Shown here in pieces: positions 49,101 to 56,773 of a DNA stretch of 64,000 nt. Both the position numbers and the translations under genes were made by a program. Numbering within the stretch: the first letter of the stretch is position 1; every line of letters starts with the position of its first letter. This DNA is from Bacillota bacterium (lineage in GTDB: Bacteria; Bacillota; Clostridia; TANB77; CAG-465). The notes beneath the pieces were generated by a model. That model did not search any database and was not told the DNA's origin. It saw only the letters and a program-made list of their open reading frames with translations. The stretch covers positions 1 to 64,000 of the forward strand of contig JAEYPQ010000007.1 in the NCBI GenBank assembly GCA_023410645.1. Direction: 5' to 3'.

Positions 49101-52100
49101 GTAACATTGCCAATTATATCAAATTCTGGTGCTAGCTTATCTATCTTATTTATTCTTACATTACTTATATCAGATGTATTTCCCTGCACATCCTTAACTA
49201 ATATATTAACATCTTGATTTGAGTTAAAAGTATAACTATTTGATTCTATCCAAGTTACACCATTATCAAATGAATATTCTTTTATTCCATTATCATCATG
49301 TGCCGTTACAAATAACGTTACATTTTCATTTGTCCACTCTGTAGAATTTCCTGTTATACTATCTATTACTGGTTTAGTATCATCTATATTTGTAATAGTA
49401 ATAGCAAGTATATCTGAATTATTTAGTGCATTATCTCTTACGCATATATTCACAGTTTGATTTTTATCAAACTCTTTTATATTATCTGCCTGCCATGTAA
49501 GTCCACCATCAAATGAATAATCTTTTACTCCACTTCCAGTATCGTTAGCTTGTATAGTTAAAGATACACGTTTAGTTATTTCAGAAAAACTTTGAGTAAC
49601 ATTAAAATCCGGTGCCTGAATATCAATTTTATTTATTATTTCTTCATATGTTTGGGATTTATTTAAGGCATTATCTCTAACAACTATTTTAACAATTCCA
49701 TTTTCTTCAAATTCCTTTGTATTAGTTGCTTGCCATGTAAGTCCACCATCAAATGAATAATCTTTTACTCCACTTATATCATCAGTAGCTTGTAAAGTAA
49801 GTGTAACCTTATTTGTCCATTCTGTCTGATTTCCGGTAACTATAACTTGAGGTCCACTTTTATCTATCTTAGTTATATTCTGAATACTAGTTGGTGTTAT
49901 ATTTCCAGCTTTATCTCTTACTCTTATACTTATCGCTTTGTTTTCAGCCACTGTTATATAATTTTCCGCTTGCCATGAAACCCCATTATCAAATGAATAA
50001 GGTGCATCTGCAAGTCCAGCTCCAACATTTGTCACAACAATAGAAATTATAGCATCATCATGGATCCAATTTGTTGGATTTCCATATACAGTAAACTCAG
50101 GTGTAACTTTTATAATTTTATCTATAATTTCTGTATGAGAAATAGAAATATTTCCAGCATTGTCTTTAACAAGTATTTTTACTTCTTGATTTGATTCAAA
50201 AGTCTTTGAATCACTTGTCTGCCAAGTAAGTCCACCATCAAATGAATATTCCTTTATTCCACTTAGAGCATCACTTGCCTTTACTATAAGAGTGACCGCT
50301 TTGTTAGTAGGAGCTGTTACATTTCCAATAATACTATCAATAACAGGTATTTCTTTATCTATTTTTGTAATTTCAACATCAATACTGTCAGAAACATTTT
50401 CAGCATTATCTTTGATTTTTATGCTAACCTCTTGATTTTGATTAAAATCCTTTTTGTTTTCATCCTGCCAAGTTATACCAGAATTAAATGAATATGCCTT
50501 AATTCCAGATAAATTATCGATAGTTCTCAATGATAAAACTACATCATTTTTTGTCCATTCTGTTGGATTTCCATCTACACTAACAACAGAAGGAGAGTCA
50601 GTATCAATATTTGATATTACAATCTGCTTTGGAGTAGTTTGATTTAATACATTATCTCTTGCTAATATGCTAAATGTCCCATTTTCATGATATATATTAA
50701 AGTTATCAGTTTGCCAAGTTAATCCGTTATCAAATGAATATTCTTTCACTCCGCTTAAGTCATCATTCGCATTTGCAGTTATCTTTACATTATTCTTAGT
50801 CCATTCCTCAGTATTAGCAGATAAATTTAAATTTGGTGCAATTTTATCTATTTTATTTACATCTATAGCATTAATAGAAGATACATTTCCGGCCTTATCT
50901 TTTACACATACATTTATCACTGAATTTTCTAACACAGTATATTCATTAGAGTCTATCCATGTATTTCCCGCATCAAATGAATACTTATATATACCACTTA
51001 TATTTGGAATATCCTCTGCCTCAACTTTTAAAACAACGTTTTGGTTTGTCCACTCTGTTGGATTCCCTGTTATACTGTTAATTACAGGAGCATTAATATC
51101 AATATTTGAAATTGTAACGGAAATATTATCGCTTTCATTGCCGGTATTATCTCTTACTTTTATACTTAGTATTTTATTTTCTGTAATTGTTTTAGAATTT
51201 CCTGACTGCCAAGTAAGTCCACCATCAAATGAATATTCTTTTATTCCACTTTCATTGTCTATCGCATTGATAACAACTGAATTTTCATACACAAAATCAG
51301 AATCATTTGTAAATATTGATTCTACTATTGGTTTTACCTTATCTATTTTATTTATTTCTACAATTATTGGATCAGATATATTCTCTACAGCATCTTTTAC
51401 ATTAATAGTTACTACCTGATTTTCAGTAAATATTTTACTATTTGATGATTGCCAAGTAAACCCACCATCAAATGAATATGGTTCATCTGCAAGACCAGAA
51501 TTAAGATCTGTTGCATTTACTGAAAGTATAACATCTTCAGTCTGCCATGAATCAGGATTCCCAGATACAGTAAAATCTGGCGCATCTTTATCAATGCTGT
51601 TAACTTCTAGCTCACGAGTTCCAGATGTATTTCCTACATTATCTCTTACTCTTGCTTTAATTATTTTATTTTCAGTAACATATATGCTATTTTGAGATTG
51701 CCAAGTCACTCCATTATCAAATGAATATTCTTTTATTCCGCTTTCACCGTCATCAGAAATAATTGTTACCTGTACTCTATCAGAAGTTTTTCCATCACCT
51801 ATGCTATTTTGTACATCATATATTGTAGGGGCTATTTTATCTATATTATCTACTGATATAGTTACTACATCAGATAATATATTCCTTGAATCTTTTACTA
51901 CTATGTATAGTGTCTTATTTTCCTCCGCAGTATATATATTGCTTGATTGCCAAGACACGCCGTTATCAAATGAATATAACAAATCACCCATATAATTACT
52001 TACAGAAACTGTTATTTTCACATCATGATTTGTCCAACCAATTGTATCACTTGTTACATTCTCTATAATTGGTGGATTATTATTTATATCCGTTATTTCA

Positions 52101-53425
52101 ACAGTTTGAACTTCACTTACATTTAAAACATTATCACGTACTAATATATTTAATGTTTGATTCTGATTAAATTCTTTTGTATTTTGGGTTTGCCAAGTTA
52201 TACCATTATCAAATGAATAATCCTTTATTCCACTTCCCACATCTTCAGCATTTACGACAACTAAGGATCTATTATTAAACACGTTTTGTACAGCATAAAA
52301 TGTTGGCGCAGTTTTATCTATGTTTTTTACTTCTTTTTTGTATACACTAGACTTATGCTCAAACACGTCTTTTACTATTACATTAAACACTCCATTTTGT
52401 TTTACAGTATATGAATTGCTACTTTGCCATGAAGAACCATTGTCAAATGAATAGAATAATTCTGTCGAATTACTTGATGCAGATACTGTTAATACTACAT
52501 CTTGGGTTGTCCAATTATCTGTGTTTGCTACAACATTATTTATAACTGGTATTGCTGATTCAATACTTGTTATATTTATTTTTTGTTCTTCACTTTCATT
52601 TAAAACATTATCTCTTACTTTTACTGAAACAATCTGATTCTTAGAAAAGCTTTTACTATTTTCACTTTGCCATGTAAGTCCACCATCAAATGAATAATCT
52701 TTTATACCACTTTTATTGTCATTTGCATTTATTGTAAGTGCAACTACACTATCAACCTTATTTTGAGATACAGAGAAAGTCGGTGATATTTTATCAATGT
52801 TTGTTATTTGTTTTTCATATACTTCTGAAGAATTACCATATGAATCCTTAACTATAATTTTTAAAGTAGTATTATCGCTAACAACAAAAGTATCACTTTT
52901 TTGCCAATTCTGACCATTATCAAATGAATATATTAAATCATCAGTATTATTTAATACTTTTACTAAAACATTTACATCTTCACTTGTAATATCACTTGGA
53001 GTGGATAATACATCTTTAATTACAATATTATGCTTATCATCATTAATTGGAATTTCATCGTCTTTTTCTTTTACAACAACTATTATAACTTTTGTGACAG
53101 TTTTATTTATTTTTGAATCCGTTACACTATATTCAACTGTGTATTCGCCGACTTGGTTGGTATCAACTTTATCTACAATTTTACCATTAAGTTTAATAGT
53201 AATCTTTACATCTAATTTATTTCCATTATAATCCTCACCAATTGCAATTGGGACATCAAAAGAATCACCTAAATTTACAGTCAGATTATCATCTGAGTCA
53301 AGTATAATTTTAGGATCCATATTAATATTTTTGTTATATATAATAATTGCTATAAATAAAAGTAATAATAATATAATTAATAACAAAATAGTTATTTTTA
53401 ATTTTTTCTTTTTATCTTCTCTCAT
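39875..53425 (-). CDS. Giant surface protein with 27 Ig-like modules and five large C-terminal units
   Basis: 4516 residues from the ATG at 53425 (GAGG eight bases before; an earlier frame start at 53485 lacks a site). An N-terminal basic stretch and one very hydrophobic helix (LLLIILLLLLFIAIIIY) anchor or export it. A HYR/DUF5011-type domain (about 40-120) is followed by 27 modules of about 81 residues with the core KEYSFDGGLTWQ...VxVKDxAGN (about 165-2410), then five units of about 435 residues that begin MIPIKWDGAKWVKA. No LPxTG motif or C-terminal helix is present, so the N-terminal helix is the only anchor. Inferred to be an extended adhesin. Repeats are diverged at DNA level, so the frame is under selection rather than freshly duplicated. 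Confidence 0.85.
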   Translation of the reverse strand: MREDKKKKLKITILLLIILLLLLFIAIIIYNKNINMDPKIILDSDDNLTVNLGDSFDVPIAIGEDYNGNKLDVKITIKLNGKIVDKVDTNQVGEYTVEYSVTDSKINKTVTKVIIVVVKEKDDEIPINDDKHNIVIKDVLSTPSDITSEDVNVLVKVLNNTDDLIYSFDNGQNWQKSDTFVVSDNTTLKIIVKDSYGNSSEVYEKQITNIDKISPTFSVSQNKVDSVVALTINANDNKSGIKDYSFDGGLTWQSENSKSFSKNQIVSVKVRDNVLNESEEQKINITSIESAIPVINNVVANTDNWTTQDVVLTVSASSNSTELFYSFDNGSSWQSSNSYTVKQNGVFNVIVKDVFEHKSSVYKKEVKNIDKTAPTFYAVQNVFNNRSLVVVNAEDVGSGIKDYSFDNGITWQTQNTKEFNQNQTLNILVRDNVLNVSEVQTVEITDINNNPPIIENVTSDTIGWTNHDVKITVSVSNYMGDLLYSFDNGVSWQSSNIYTAEENKTLYIVVKDSRNILSDVVTISVDNIDKIAPTIYDVQNSIGDGKTSDRVQVTIISDDGESGIKEYSFDNGVTWQSQNSIYVTENKIIKARVRDNVGNTSGTRELEVNSIDKDAPDFTVSGNPDSWQTEDVILSVNATDLNSGLADEPYSFDGGFTWQSSNSKIFTENQVVTINVKDAVENISDPIIVEINKIDKVKPIVESIFTNDSDFVYENSVVINAIDNESGIKEYSFDGGLTWQSGNSKTITENKILSIKVRDNTGNESDNISVTISNIDINAPVINSITGNPTEWTNQNVVLKVEAEDIPNISGIYKYSFDAGNTWIDSNEYTVLENSVINVCVKDKAGNVSSINAIDVNKIDKIAPNLNLSANTEEWTKNNVKITANANDDLSGVKEYSFDNGLTWQTDNFNIYHENGTFSILARDNVLNQTTPKQIVISNIDTDSPSVVSVDGNPTEWTKNDVVLSLRTIDNLSGIKAYSFNSGITWQDENKKDFNQNQEVSIKIKDNAENVSDSIDVEITKIDKEIPVIDSIIGNVTAPTNKAVTLIVKASDALSGIKEYSFDGGLTWQTSDSKTFESNQEVKILVKDNAGNISISHTEIIDKIIKVTPEFTVYGNPTNWIHDDAIISIVVTNVGAGLADAPYSFDNGVSWQAENYITVAENKAISIRVRDKAGNITPTSIQNITKIDKSGPQVIVTGNQTEWTNKVTLTLQATDDISGVKDYSFDGGLTWQATNTKEFEENGIVKIVVRDNALNKSQTYEEIINKIDIQAPDFNVTQSFSEITKRVSLTIQANDTGSGVKDYSFDGGLTWQADNIKEFDKNQTVNICVRDNALNNSDILAITITNIDDTKPVIDSITGNSTEWTNENVTLFVTAHDDNGIKEYSFDNGVTWIESNSYTFNSNQDVNILVKDVQGNTSDISNVRINKIDKLAPEFDIIGNVTEWTPGNVKITINATDDLSGVKEYQFEENGTWQSSNSYTYTKDGIYSIKVKDNALNITTDEKMIIVKIDTDSPSVLNIEGNVSEWTNQDVTLIVSSIDTGAGIKEYSFDEGTTWQEQNSKTFSENQIVSVQIKDNVDNITDPVIVNIEKIDKNLPQIQNVSGNSVEETNNTIKLIVDATDNESGIYEYSFDNGITWQVENSKDFDTNQTVNIKVRDRALNESAVHTEIIDKIDKTAPTFTVSGNPTNWQYDDATLVINAVDNGFGLADEPYSFDGGMSWQSQKSIVIDSNQTINVKVKDKAGNFSEVEDINVSKIDKDVPIIRNVLGNSDTYVNKVELKIDSIDELSGVKEYSFDDGSTWQTSNSKEYTSNQSVIVKVKDNVGNISDPYEVNITKIDRVAPTFELGQILSSDSTTSTINITAQDDVSGIKDYSFNGGYSWQEESKKEYTSNQVVNIKVRDKAGNISEIKSIEVTGIDDIPPVILDITGNSTTWTNHDITLTVNAVDNESGIKEYSFDGGKFWTESNSFIFNSNTTSVIYVKDKAGNISEAKTVVIDKIDKIAPTFKIVSDKTKWGVGQVTVKIEAIDNEGGSGVAEYLFDENSTWQTSSTYTYTQNGQYSLHVKDKAGNVTTETKMIIIKIDTEAPSVLSVEGNPTEWTNKDVILTINTIDEGSGISRYSFDNGITWQDENKKTFTTNQEVNILIQDNAENVTETINVKIDKIDKVVPVINSVSGNVDSPTNNTVTLSVDATDDLSGMKEYSFDSGKTWQKSSEKTFDKNGTYLVIAKDEASNLSNPVTIVIDKIDSTPPNIISVDGNATDWALNVTLNVNAIDDGLGIHDTEGYSFDDGLTWQQESSKLFENNTSVYIKVKDKAGNISKTHKVLINKIDNIPPVLKLKDGIDLKYEFGLNKNYQFGITDITASDNAGEVTTSYKIIKDDIEEIFSSSEQDYNTKDLEKGKYTIRYIATDKVGLTSTIERIIIIDPNIVGANEPELQDGMIPIKWDIDKKTWIKADAENIEESWYSYDRKLWANAVLVKQSGIKSRDYYMEAGIGTPILESDILAYLVWIPRFKYKISEGTGFRTVDIKYEYLCNTTGVDSNVNGAGVTEYYTHPSFDFGGEQLTGYWMSKFRSTGSLTSITSKPNLTSIRSTNISQFFNAMRNMQVKNNMYGLSTSMVDTHLIKGIDAAAISYLSASQFGINKNITANASYTTGAGNYITNVAQSTTGNITGIYDMSTSAMHEFVMSNNSKKLGSSGFSILPDEKYYDLYNEGSATDYTRSILGDATGETSKFVSGNHNLPYSTNSFMLRGYSSAFNSTYYTGAASTTVGARFIITPSTMILKSNLLDNMDEGTDNIISLNDVEYKGQGDIHFNIIKDNEIIYTGNSNDQYNLKDLIAGKYKIEYTNQKGTSKCIRNINIIEGEVLNAPELDANMIPIKWDGAKWVKANSNSKADWYSYKDKLWANAVLVKDKGINTREYYLSDDAINKEVLESDILAYLVWIPRYKYKIPDGSGFKAVDIKFEKGTQTTGVSSDTLGAAVIEYYTHPSFTFGGEELQGYWVGKFKVTGSLSTLTIKPNLTSIRSTNISQFFNTSRQLQKEGNIYGLSTTAVDSHLTKGIDDAAISYLSASQYGINKNMTASTSYVTGAGNYTANVAQSTTGNTTGIYDMSNSAMHEFAMSNNSKQLGSSGFSILPDEKYYDLYEEGAANNYARSILGDATKETSGYVSGNHNLPYATNSFMLRGYPSTFNSTYYTGAASATVGARVIITSSKMSLKNNLINNMDAGTDNIVSINDVTYKGQDELKYKIFRDDELIYSGNSSAEYNLKQLEAGRYRIEYSNSNNTAKCTRNLFITESENLNAPILDINMIPIKWDGAKWVKANASSKTDWYSYKDQSWANAVLVKASGTKTRDYYLSDEAIGKEVYESDILAYYVWIPRFKYKISTGTGFRSIDIKFEKGTETTGVSASTNGAGITEYYTHPSFDFGGEQLKGYWIGKFKVTGSLTSMTIKPNLTSIRSSTISQFFTYIKQMQNQNNIYGLSTNTVDTHLIKGIDAAAVSYLSASQYGINKNITANTSYTTGAGNYIANIVQSTTGNITGIYDMSNSSMHEYVMSNSSKYLANSGFAVLPDEKYYDLYQDGVATDYTRSILGDATKETSGYVNGNHNLPYGTNSFMIRGYSSTFNSTYFTGAASSTVGARAIIVPSVISLKTNLVNNMDAGTDNIVSLNNVNYVGQDLLSFQIIKDKQVIFEGTQNNEYNLKVLTAGKYTVEYINQDKSVRCVRDVTINEIEDANVPELDANMIPIKWDGAKWVKANNNSTTDWYSYKDKKWANAVLVKASGTKTRAYYLSDEAIGKEVYEADILTYLVWIPRYKYRIPVGSGLRTIDIKFEKGTETTGVNSDVEGAGITEYYTHPSFDFGGEQLRGYWVGKFKTTGSVSALTIKPNLTSLRTLTVSQIFNASRQMQNTGNVFGLSTNMVDTHITKGIDNGAIAYLATSEYGTNKTITANSSHTTGAGNYISNINQTTTGNITGIYDMYSTAGYEQVMSNNSNQLGTSGFGILPDKKYYDLYKEGTATDYTRSILGDATVETKDFGGTVHNLPYGTNAWMIRGYSSMFNSTYHTGAATSTVSSRIIITPSKITLRSDIQDRIYTGTNNLVSLNDINYIGQDSLKFSIKSYNNELISSGSGNETYNLSNLTSGKYIIEYYNSNETVKLRRIVEIVDKEQVNEPELDVNMIPIKWDGAKWIKVNLDNLSDWYSYKDKMWANAVLVKANGTKTREYYLSHESDDKEVYEADILAYLVWVPRFKYKIPVGTSFRTIDIEFEKGTETTGVQKDTEGAGVTEYYTHPSFTFGDKEISGFWAGKYKVTGSVTSLTIKPNLNTIRSVRISQFFDIARQMQNQNNIYGLSTNNIDSHVIKGIDNAAIAYLSASQYGTNKAMTANTTNTSGAGNYISNVNQSTTGNITGIYDMSSSAMYEAVMSNSGRQVSSSGFTVMPDEKYYDAYVEGTPTDMSRSILGDGTKETSNFVSGNHNLPYNPNNWMIRGLSSVFNSTYYTGSTSTSVSTRIVITP
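46400..53000 (-). repeat. Array of 27 Ig-like modules with a seven-module super-repeat
   Basis: Each module spans about 244 bases. Modules with the distinctive GLADEPYSFDGG variant recur near 51485, 50010 and 48300 with a related form near 46570, spacings of 1475, 1710 and 1730 bases, which is six, seven and seven modules. The first six modules instead alternate in pairs. Confidence 0.75.
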
Positions 53426-53529
53426 TATATCAACCTCAACAAAACACTTTAAGTGGATTATATAATAAAAAAAGACTTTTTTCAACAGAATTTTATATTT
53501 TATACGTTATTTTTTTAAACATTTTTGTA

Positions 53530-53754
53530 TTATTCATCAATATTATCTGTAGGCATTGAATTTAAGCAAGCCTCAAGTCTTTTTTTAACTTCTGCTGAGG
53601 TTAATAAATTACTAGCAACCGCAAGAAATAAATTAGCAAGTAAAACTTGTTCTTCTATATTCAAATTTTCTGATAAATAAATTGATATAACGCTTGCAAG
53701 AATAATCATTTCATTCGAACAAGAATTTCCTAGTGTACAATTATTTAAATTCAT
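53530..53754 (-). CDS. Small helical protein of unknown function
   Basis: 74 residues from the ATG at 53754 (AGGTGATTGGT before it). It starts NLNNCTLGNSCSNEMIILAS with two Cys and continues as helices (VISIYLSENLNIEEQVLLANLFLAVASNLLTS as two runs). The hydrophobic periodicity fits a soluble helical bundle or membrane-surface protein. A similar CNEM-start protein occurs in other Clostridia, to my memory, with no known role. Between the giant protein gene and the radical SAM gene, same strand. Confidence 0.6.
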   Translation of the reverse strand: MNLNNCTLGNSCSNEMIILASVISIYLSENLNIEEQVLLANLFLAVASNLLTSAEVKKRLEACLNSMPTDNIDE

Positions 53755-53802
53755 ACCAATCACCTGTATATAGTCTAATATATGAGCATTATAAGCAATA
53801 TG

Positions 53803-54700
53803 TTATTCACTTAAATCAAAATTTGGTACATATTCTTCTTCATGTTCACCAAGTTCTTGAATATAACCATTTTCAATATCTAAATTAAATAAATATTCCT
53901 CTATCTCTTTATACTCCTTTTCAGTAATCTTTCTATTTAATTTAGCATCCTCTTTAGCTTTATATGCTGGAAAATACTGTGCCATTATACTTACATATAC
54001 ATTATTACCTAAAGTAGCATTTATCCAGTCTAAAGCACCTTTAGTATTTTCCAAATTATTTGGAAGTATCATGTGCCTTATAATTAATCCTTTTTTTATT
54101 ATTCCATTTTCATCAAAACTAGGACTACCCACTTGTTGATACATCTCAAGTATTGCATCTTTTGCTATACTTGAATAATTTTTAATACCTGAATATTCAA
54201 ATGCAAGTTTATCATCACTATATTTAAAATCAGGTAAATATACGTCTATATATCCTTCAAGTAATTTTAATGTTTCTATAGATTCATAACCACTGGAATT
54301 GTACACTACTGGAATATTAAGTCCATTTTTCTTTGCAATTTTAATAGCTTCAACTATTTGAGCCGCATATATTGTTGGAGTAACTAAATTTATATTATGA
54401 ACGCCTTTTTTTTGCTGTGAAATAAATATATCTGCAAGATGTTCTATACTTATTTCTTTTCCAAAATCTTCTTGACTTATTTTATAATTTTGACAATATT
54501 TACATTTCAAATTGCAGTTTGAAAAAAAAATAGTTCCTGAACCATTTTCGCCACTAATGCAAGGTTCTTCAAAATTATGTATAGACGCAAGTGCGATTTT
54601 TACCTTATCACCTGCTCTACAGAAACCGAAATTTTCCACTTGTTCTATCTAACATACACTTATGTGGGCATAGTGTACATTTTTTTAATATATCATTCAT
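53803..54700 (-). pseudogene. Radical SAM activase-like protein (PflA-related), apparent frameshift after codon 21
   Basis: The main frame (53803-54639, 278 codons from GTG) encodes a radical SAM protein with CNLKCKYCQNYK and EEPCISGENGSGTIFFS, hallmarks of the PflA-like group. The family N-terminus is missing from this frame but lies just upstream in another: an ATG at 54700 with GGAG before it encodes NDILKKCTLCPHKCMLDRTS, the expected Cys-rich start. The frames join if one A is removed from the run at 54632-54635, giving RTSGNFGFCRAGDK. So the gene is either a recent one-base pseudogene, a sequencing error or a slippage site. Intact, it would generate glycyl radicals or act in a related radical reaction; its target is not visible nearby. 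Confidence 0.8.
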
Positions 54701-54790
54701 AAAAGCTCTCCAATTAAAATAAATTTTAGTATATTGTATCATAATTGAACTACAAGTTCAACTTGAAATCTTATATTGGAGATGTAAATT

Positions 54791-55798
54791 ATGAAGATTT
54801 TTTTATTTAAAAAAGGGGCAATTCTTCTTAGTATTTCACTTATTTTCTTATTATCATTAATTTTAATTGTTTTTAGTGTTATATATAATATTAAAAGAAG
54901 CAATTTTTTCTTAGGAGGTACACTAAAAAATATAAAAGAATATGATTACTATTATTACGAGAATGTTGATGAAAATCAAGCCGATTATCAGAATTTCTTT
55001 AGACCTTCTTCATCTCCAATCCTAAATACAAAAAATGTAAATAATATATTCAATGATAATGCAGGTATAAAGAATTACACAGAGGTTAAATTAAATAATG
55101 ATATATTTAAAAATCCTGAAGATATGATACTATATTACTATAGTATACTAAGAGAAGCATATAACTTAGAAGAAGGATTAGGAGCAGGGTGTGGTAGTCT
55201 TGGCGTATCAAACGTAGCACACATGATTTCATATAACTTTTTATCTAAAGAATATATGAATAAATTAAATTATGAAGATTATTATAATTCTTTTAAAAAT
55301 ATACTTCATATTAATTTAATTAAATTACTCAAGGTTCAAAATGATGAGAATGATAATATAAATCAAAAATATTTTATAGAACTTGAAACTATACAAGGAA
55401 CTAAGAACAATTCCGGTGCATTTGTCTATTATTATGGTTTCGTATATGTGACAAATCAAGATGGATTATATAAAATAAATAATATTGTATTATATCCGGA
55501 AATTTATCTTTGCGCACCCTATCATGGATGGAGTTATTCAGCCGAAAGCGTAATAGATATCGAATATGGTGAGTGGTGTTCTATGGTAAAGCAAAGGTAC
55601 GAAACAAAATATGATGGAGATATAAAGAATATTGAATTCAAATCTTTTGATGATAAAAACTATGTTATAAAATTTATTACTTTAACTAACGACACAGATG
55701 TACAAATAGGGCAATATGTAAAGGATAAGGATGGAAATTTAAATGAAGTCTATATTAATGTTGAAAGTTGTTTAGAGAAAAAAAATAACCCAAGTTAG
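54791..55798 (+). CDS. Membrane-anchored protein of unknown function
   Basis: 335 residues: a short basic head, one helix (about 10-32), then an extracellular Asn/Tyr-rich domain. Visible points are the segments EEGLGAGCGSLGVSNVAHMI and YPEIYLCAPYHGWSYSAESV, with Cys in each that might pair, and a repeated EYGEWCSMVKQRYE. I do not recognise a family. TTGGAGATG lies before the ATG. The only plus-strand gene in this part; its stop lies inside a terminator shared with the convergent cation-efflux gene. Confidence 0.7.
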   Translation: MKIFLFKKGAILLSISLIFLLSLILIVFSVIYNIKRSNFFLGGTLKNIKEYDYYYYENVDENQADYQNFFRPSSSPILNTKNVNNIFNDNAGIKNYTEVKLNNDIFKNPEDMILYYYSILREAYNLEEGLGAGCGSLGVSNVAHMISYNFLSKEYMNKLNYEDYYNSFKNILHINLIKLLKVQNDENDNINQKYFIELETIQGTKNNSGAFVYYYGFVYVTNQDGLYKINNIVLYPEIYLCAPYHGWSYSAESVIDIEYGEWCSMVKQRYETKYDGDIKNIEFKSFDDKNYVIKFITLTNDTDVQIGQYVKDKDGNLNEVYINVESCLEKKNNPS

Positions 55799-55817
55799 CA
55801 TTTTGCTAATTTGGGTT
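55787..55817. terminator. Bidirectional terminator overlapping two stop codons
   Basis: AACCCAAGTTAGCA (55787-55800) pairs with TGCTAATTTGGGTT (55804-55817), three-base loop, one G-U type mismatch. The plus-strand stop (55796-55798) lies in the left arm and the minus-strand stop (55806) in the right arm. Confidence 0.85.
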
Positions 55818-56679
55818 TATATGCGTTATAACATCCATTAAATATATATTTTTATTTAAAAGATTATTTTTTATTTCTTTAGCTATTGAATGCGATTCAT
55901 TTATAGTCTTTTCTTTTTTCATAGATATCCTTAGGATTAATATATATTTATCTCCAACTGGTTTACTAATTAAATCATCAATATTTGTTATATCTTCGTT
56001 TTTTAAAATTTCATTCATTATTTCATCATGTATTTCCCTACTCATACTCGTATCAATAAGTACCTTATATGAGCAATAAAAAAGCTTAATTCCAACTATT
56101 AGTATCCAAATAGAGATAATACTTCCAATGATGCCATCAATAGTACTAATATTATAATAGCTAAAAATACTCGAAATTATAGTGCAGCTAGTAAGTAACA
56201 TGTCGTTTCTATGATCCTCCATTGCTGCCTTAAGTAATATGTCATTATTTTTTGTATATTTAAATTTAGTATATATGTATAGTGCTAATTTCATTAATAT
56301 ATTAATCGTAGCGATAACAATTAACCATATAGAAAAATAAACTTTTTGATTTTCAATAATGCTATTTATACATTCTCTAAGCATAGTAAAAGCAGCTAGT
56401 ATCATTGAAATTGAAATTAATAAAGAAAATATATATTCTATTTTACCATGACCATATGGATGTGAATCATCTTTTGGCTTTGATGATATCCTAATTCCAA
56501 TATATGATGTTGCAGAAGAGATAACATCTTCACTACTATGTATTGCGTCTGCTATCATTGCTTGGCTTGAACATATTATTCCTATAATAAATTTCATTAT
56601 AAGCAATATAAAATTACATATTATACCGTAAAATACTAACTATTTTAACCGATTCATACTTACATGAATTATTATCCAT
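55806..56679 (-). pseudogene. Cation diffusion facilitator transporter, apparent frameshift near the start
   Basis: The main frame (55806-56606, 266 codons) has the CDF signature: AIHSSEDVISSATSYIGIRI, KPKDDSHPYGHGKIEY with His/Asp metal ligands, and EDHRNDMLLTS. It lacks the first 25 residues seen in the paralogue at 62046-62930. These lie upstream in another frame: an ATG at 56679 (AGGTGAAATATA before it) encodes DNNSCKYESVKIVSIL, and dropping the base at 56628 joins it to GIICNFILLIMKF. The repaired protein is 291 residues, matching the paralogue. Probable substrate Zn, Co, Fe or Mn; efflux across the membrane. Whether it is a pseudogene or a sequence error cannot be told here. Confidence 0.8.
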
Positions 56680-56744
56680 TATATTTCACCTATAATATTT
56701 TATACAAATTTGATTAAATTTGTGTTATTAACGGCATTAAAGGC

Positions 56745-56773
56745 AAAAAAAAGAACCTAAAAATATTTAGATT
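56745..56773 (-). terminator. Terminator of the candidate ncRNA
   Basis: On the minus strand AATCTAAA pairs with TTTAGGTT (56766-56773 with 56754-56761, one G-U pair) and is followed by CTTTTTTTT (to 56745). It lies about 65 bases before the cation-efflux start, so it ends an independent RNA or acts as an attenuator for that gene. Confidence 0.75.

Noticed and set aside
39875..53425. Prophage tail or fibre gene
   Set aside because: No capsid, tail, integrase or lysis gene lies nearby, and the protein has its own membrane anchor.
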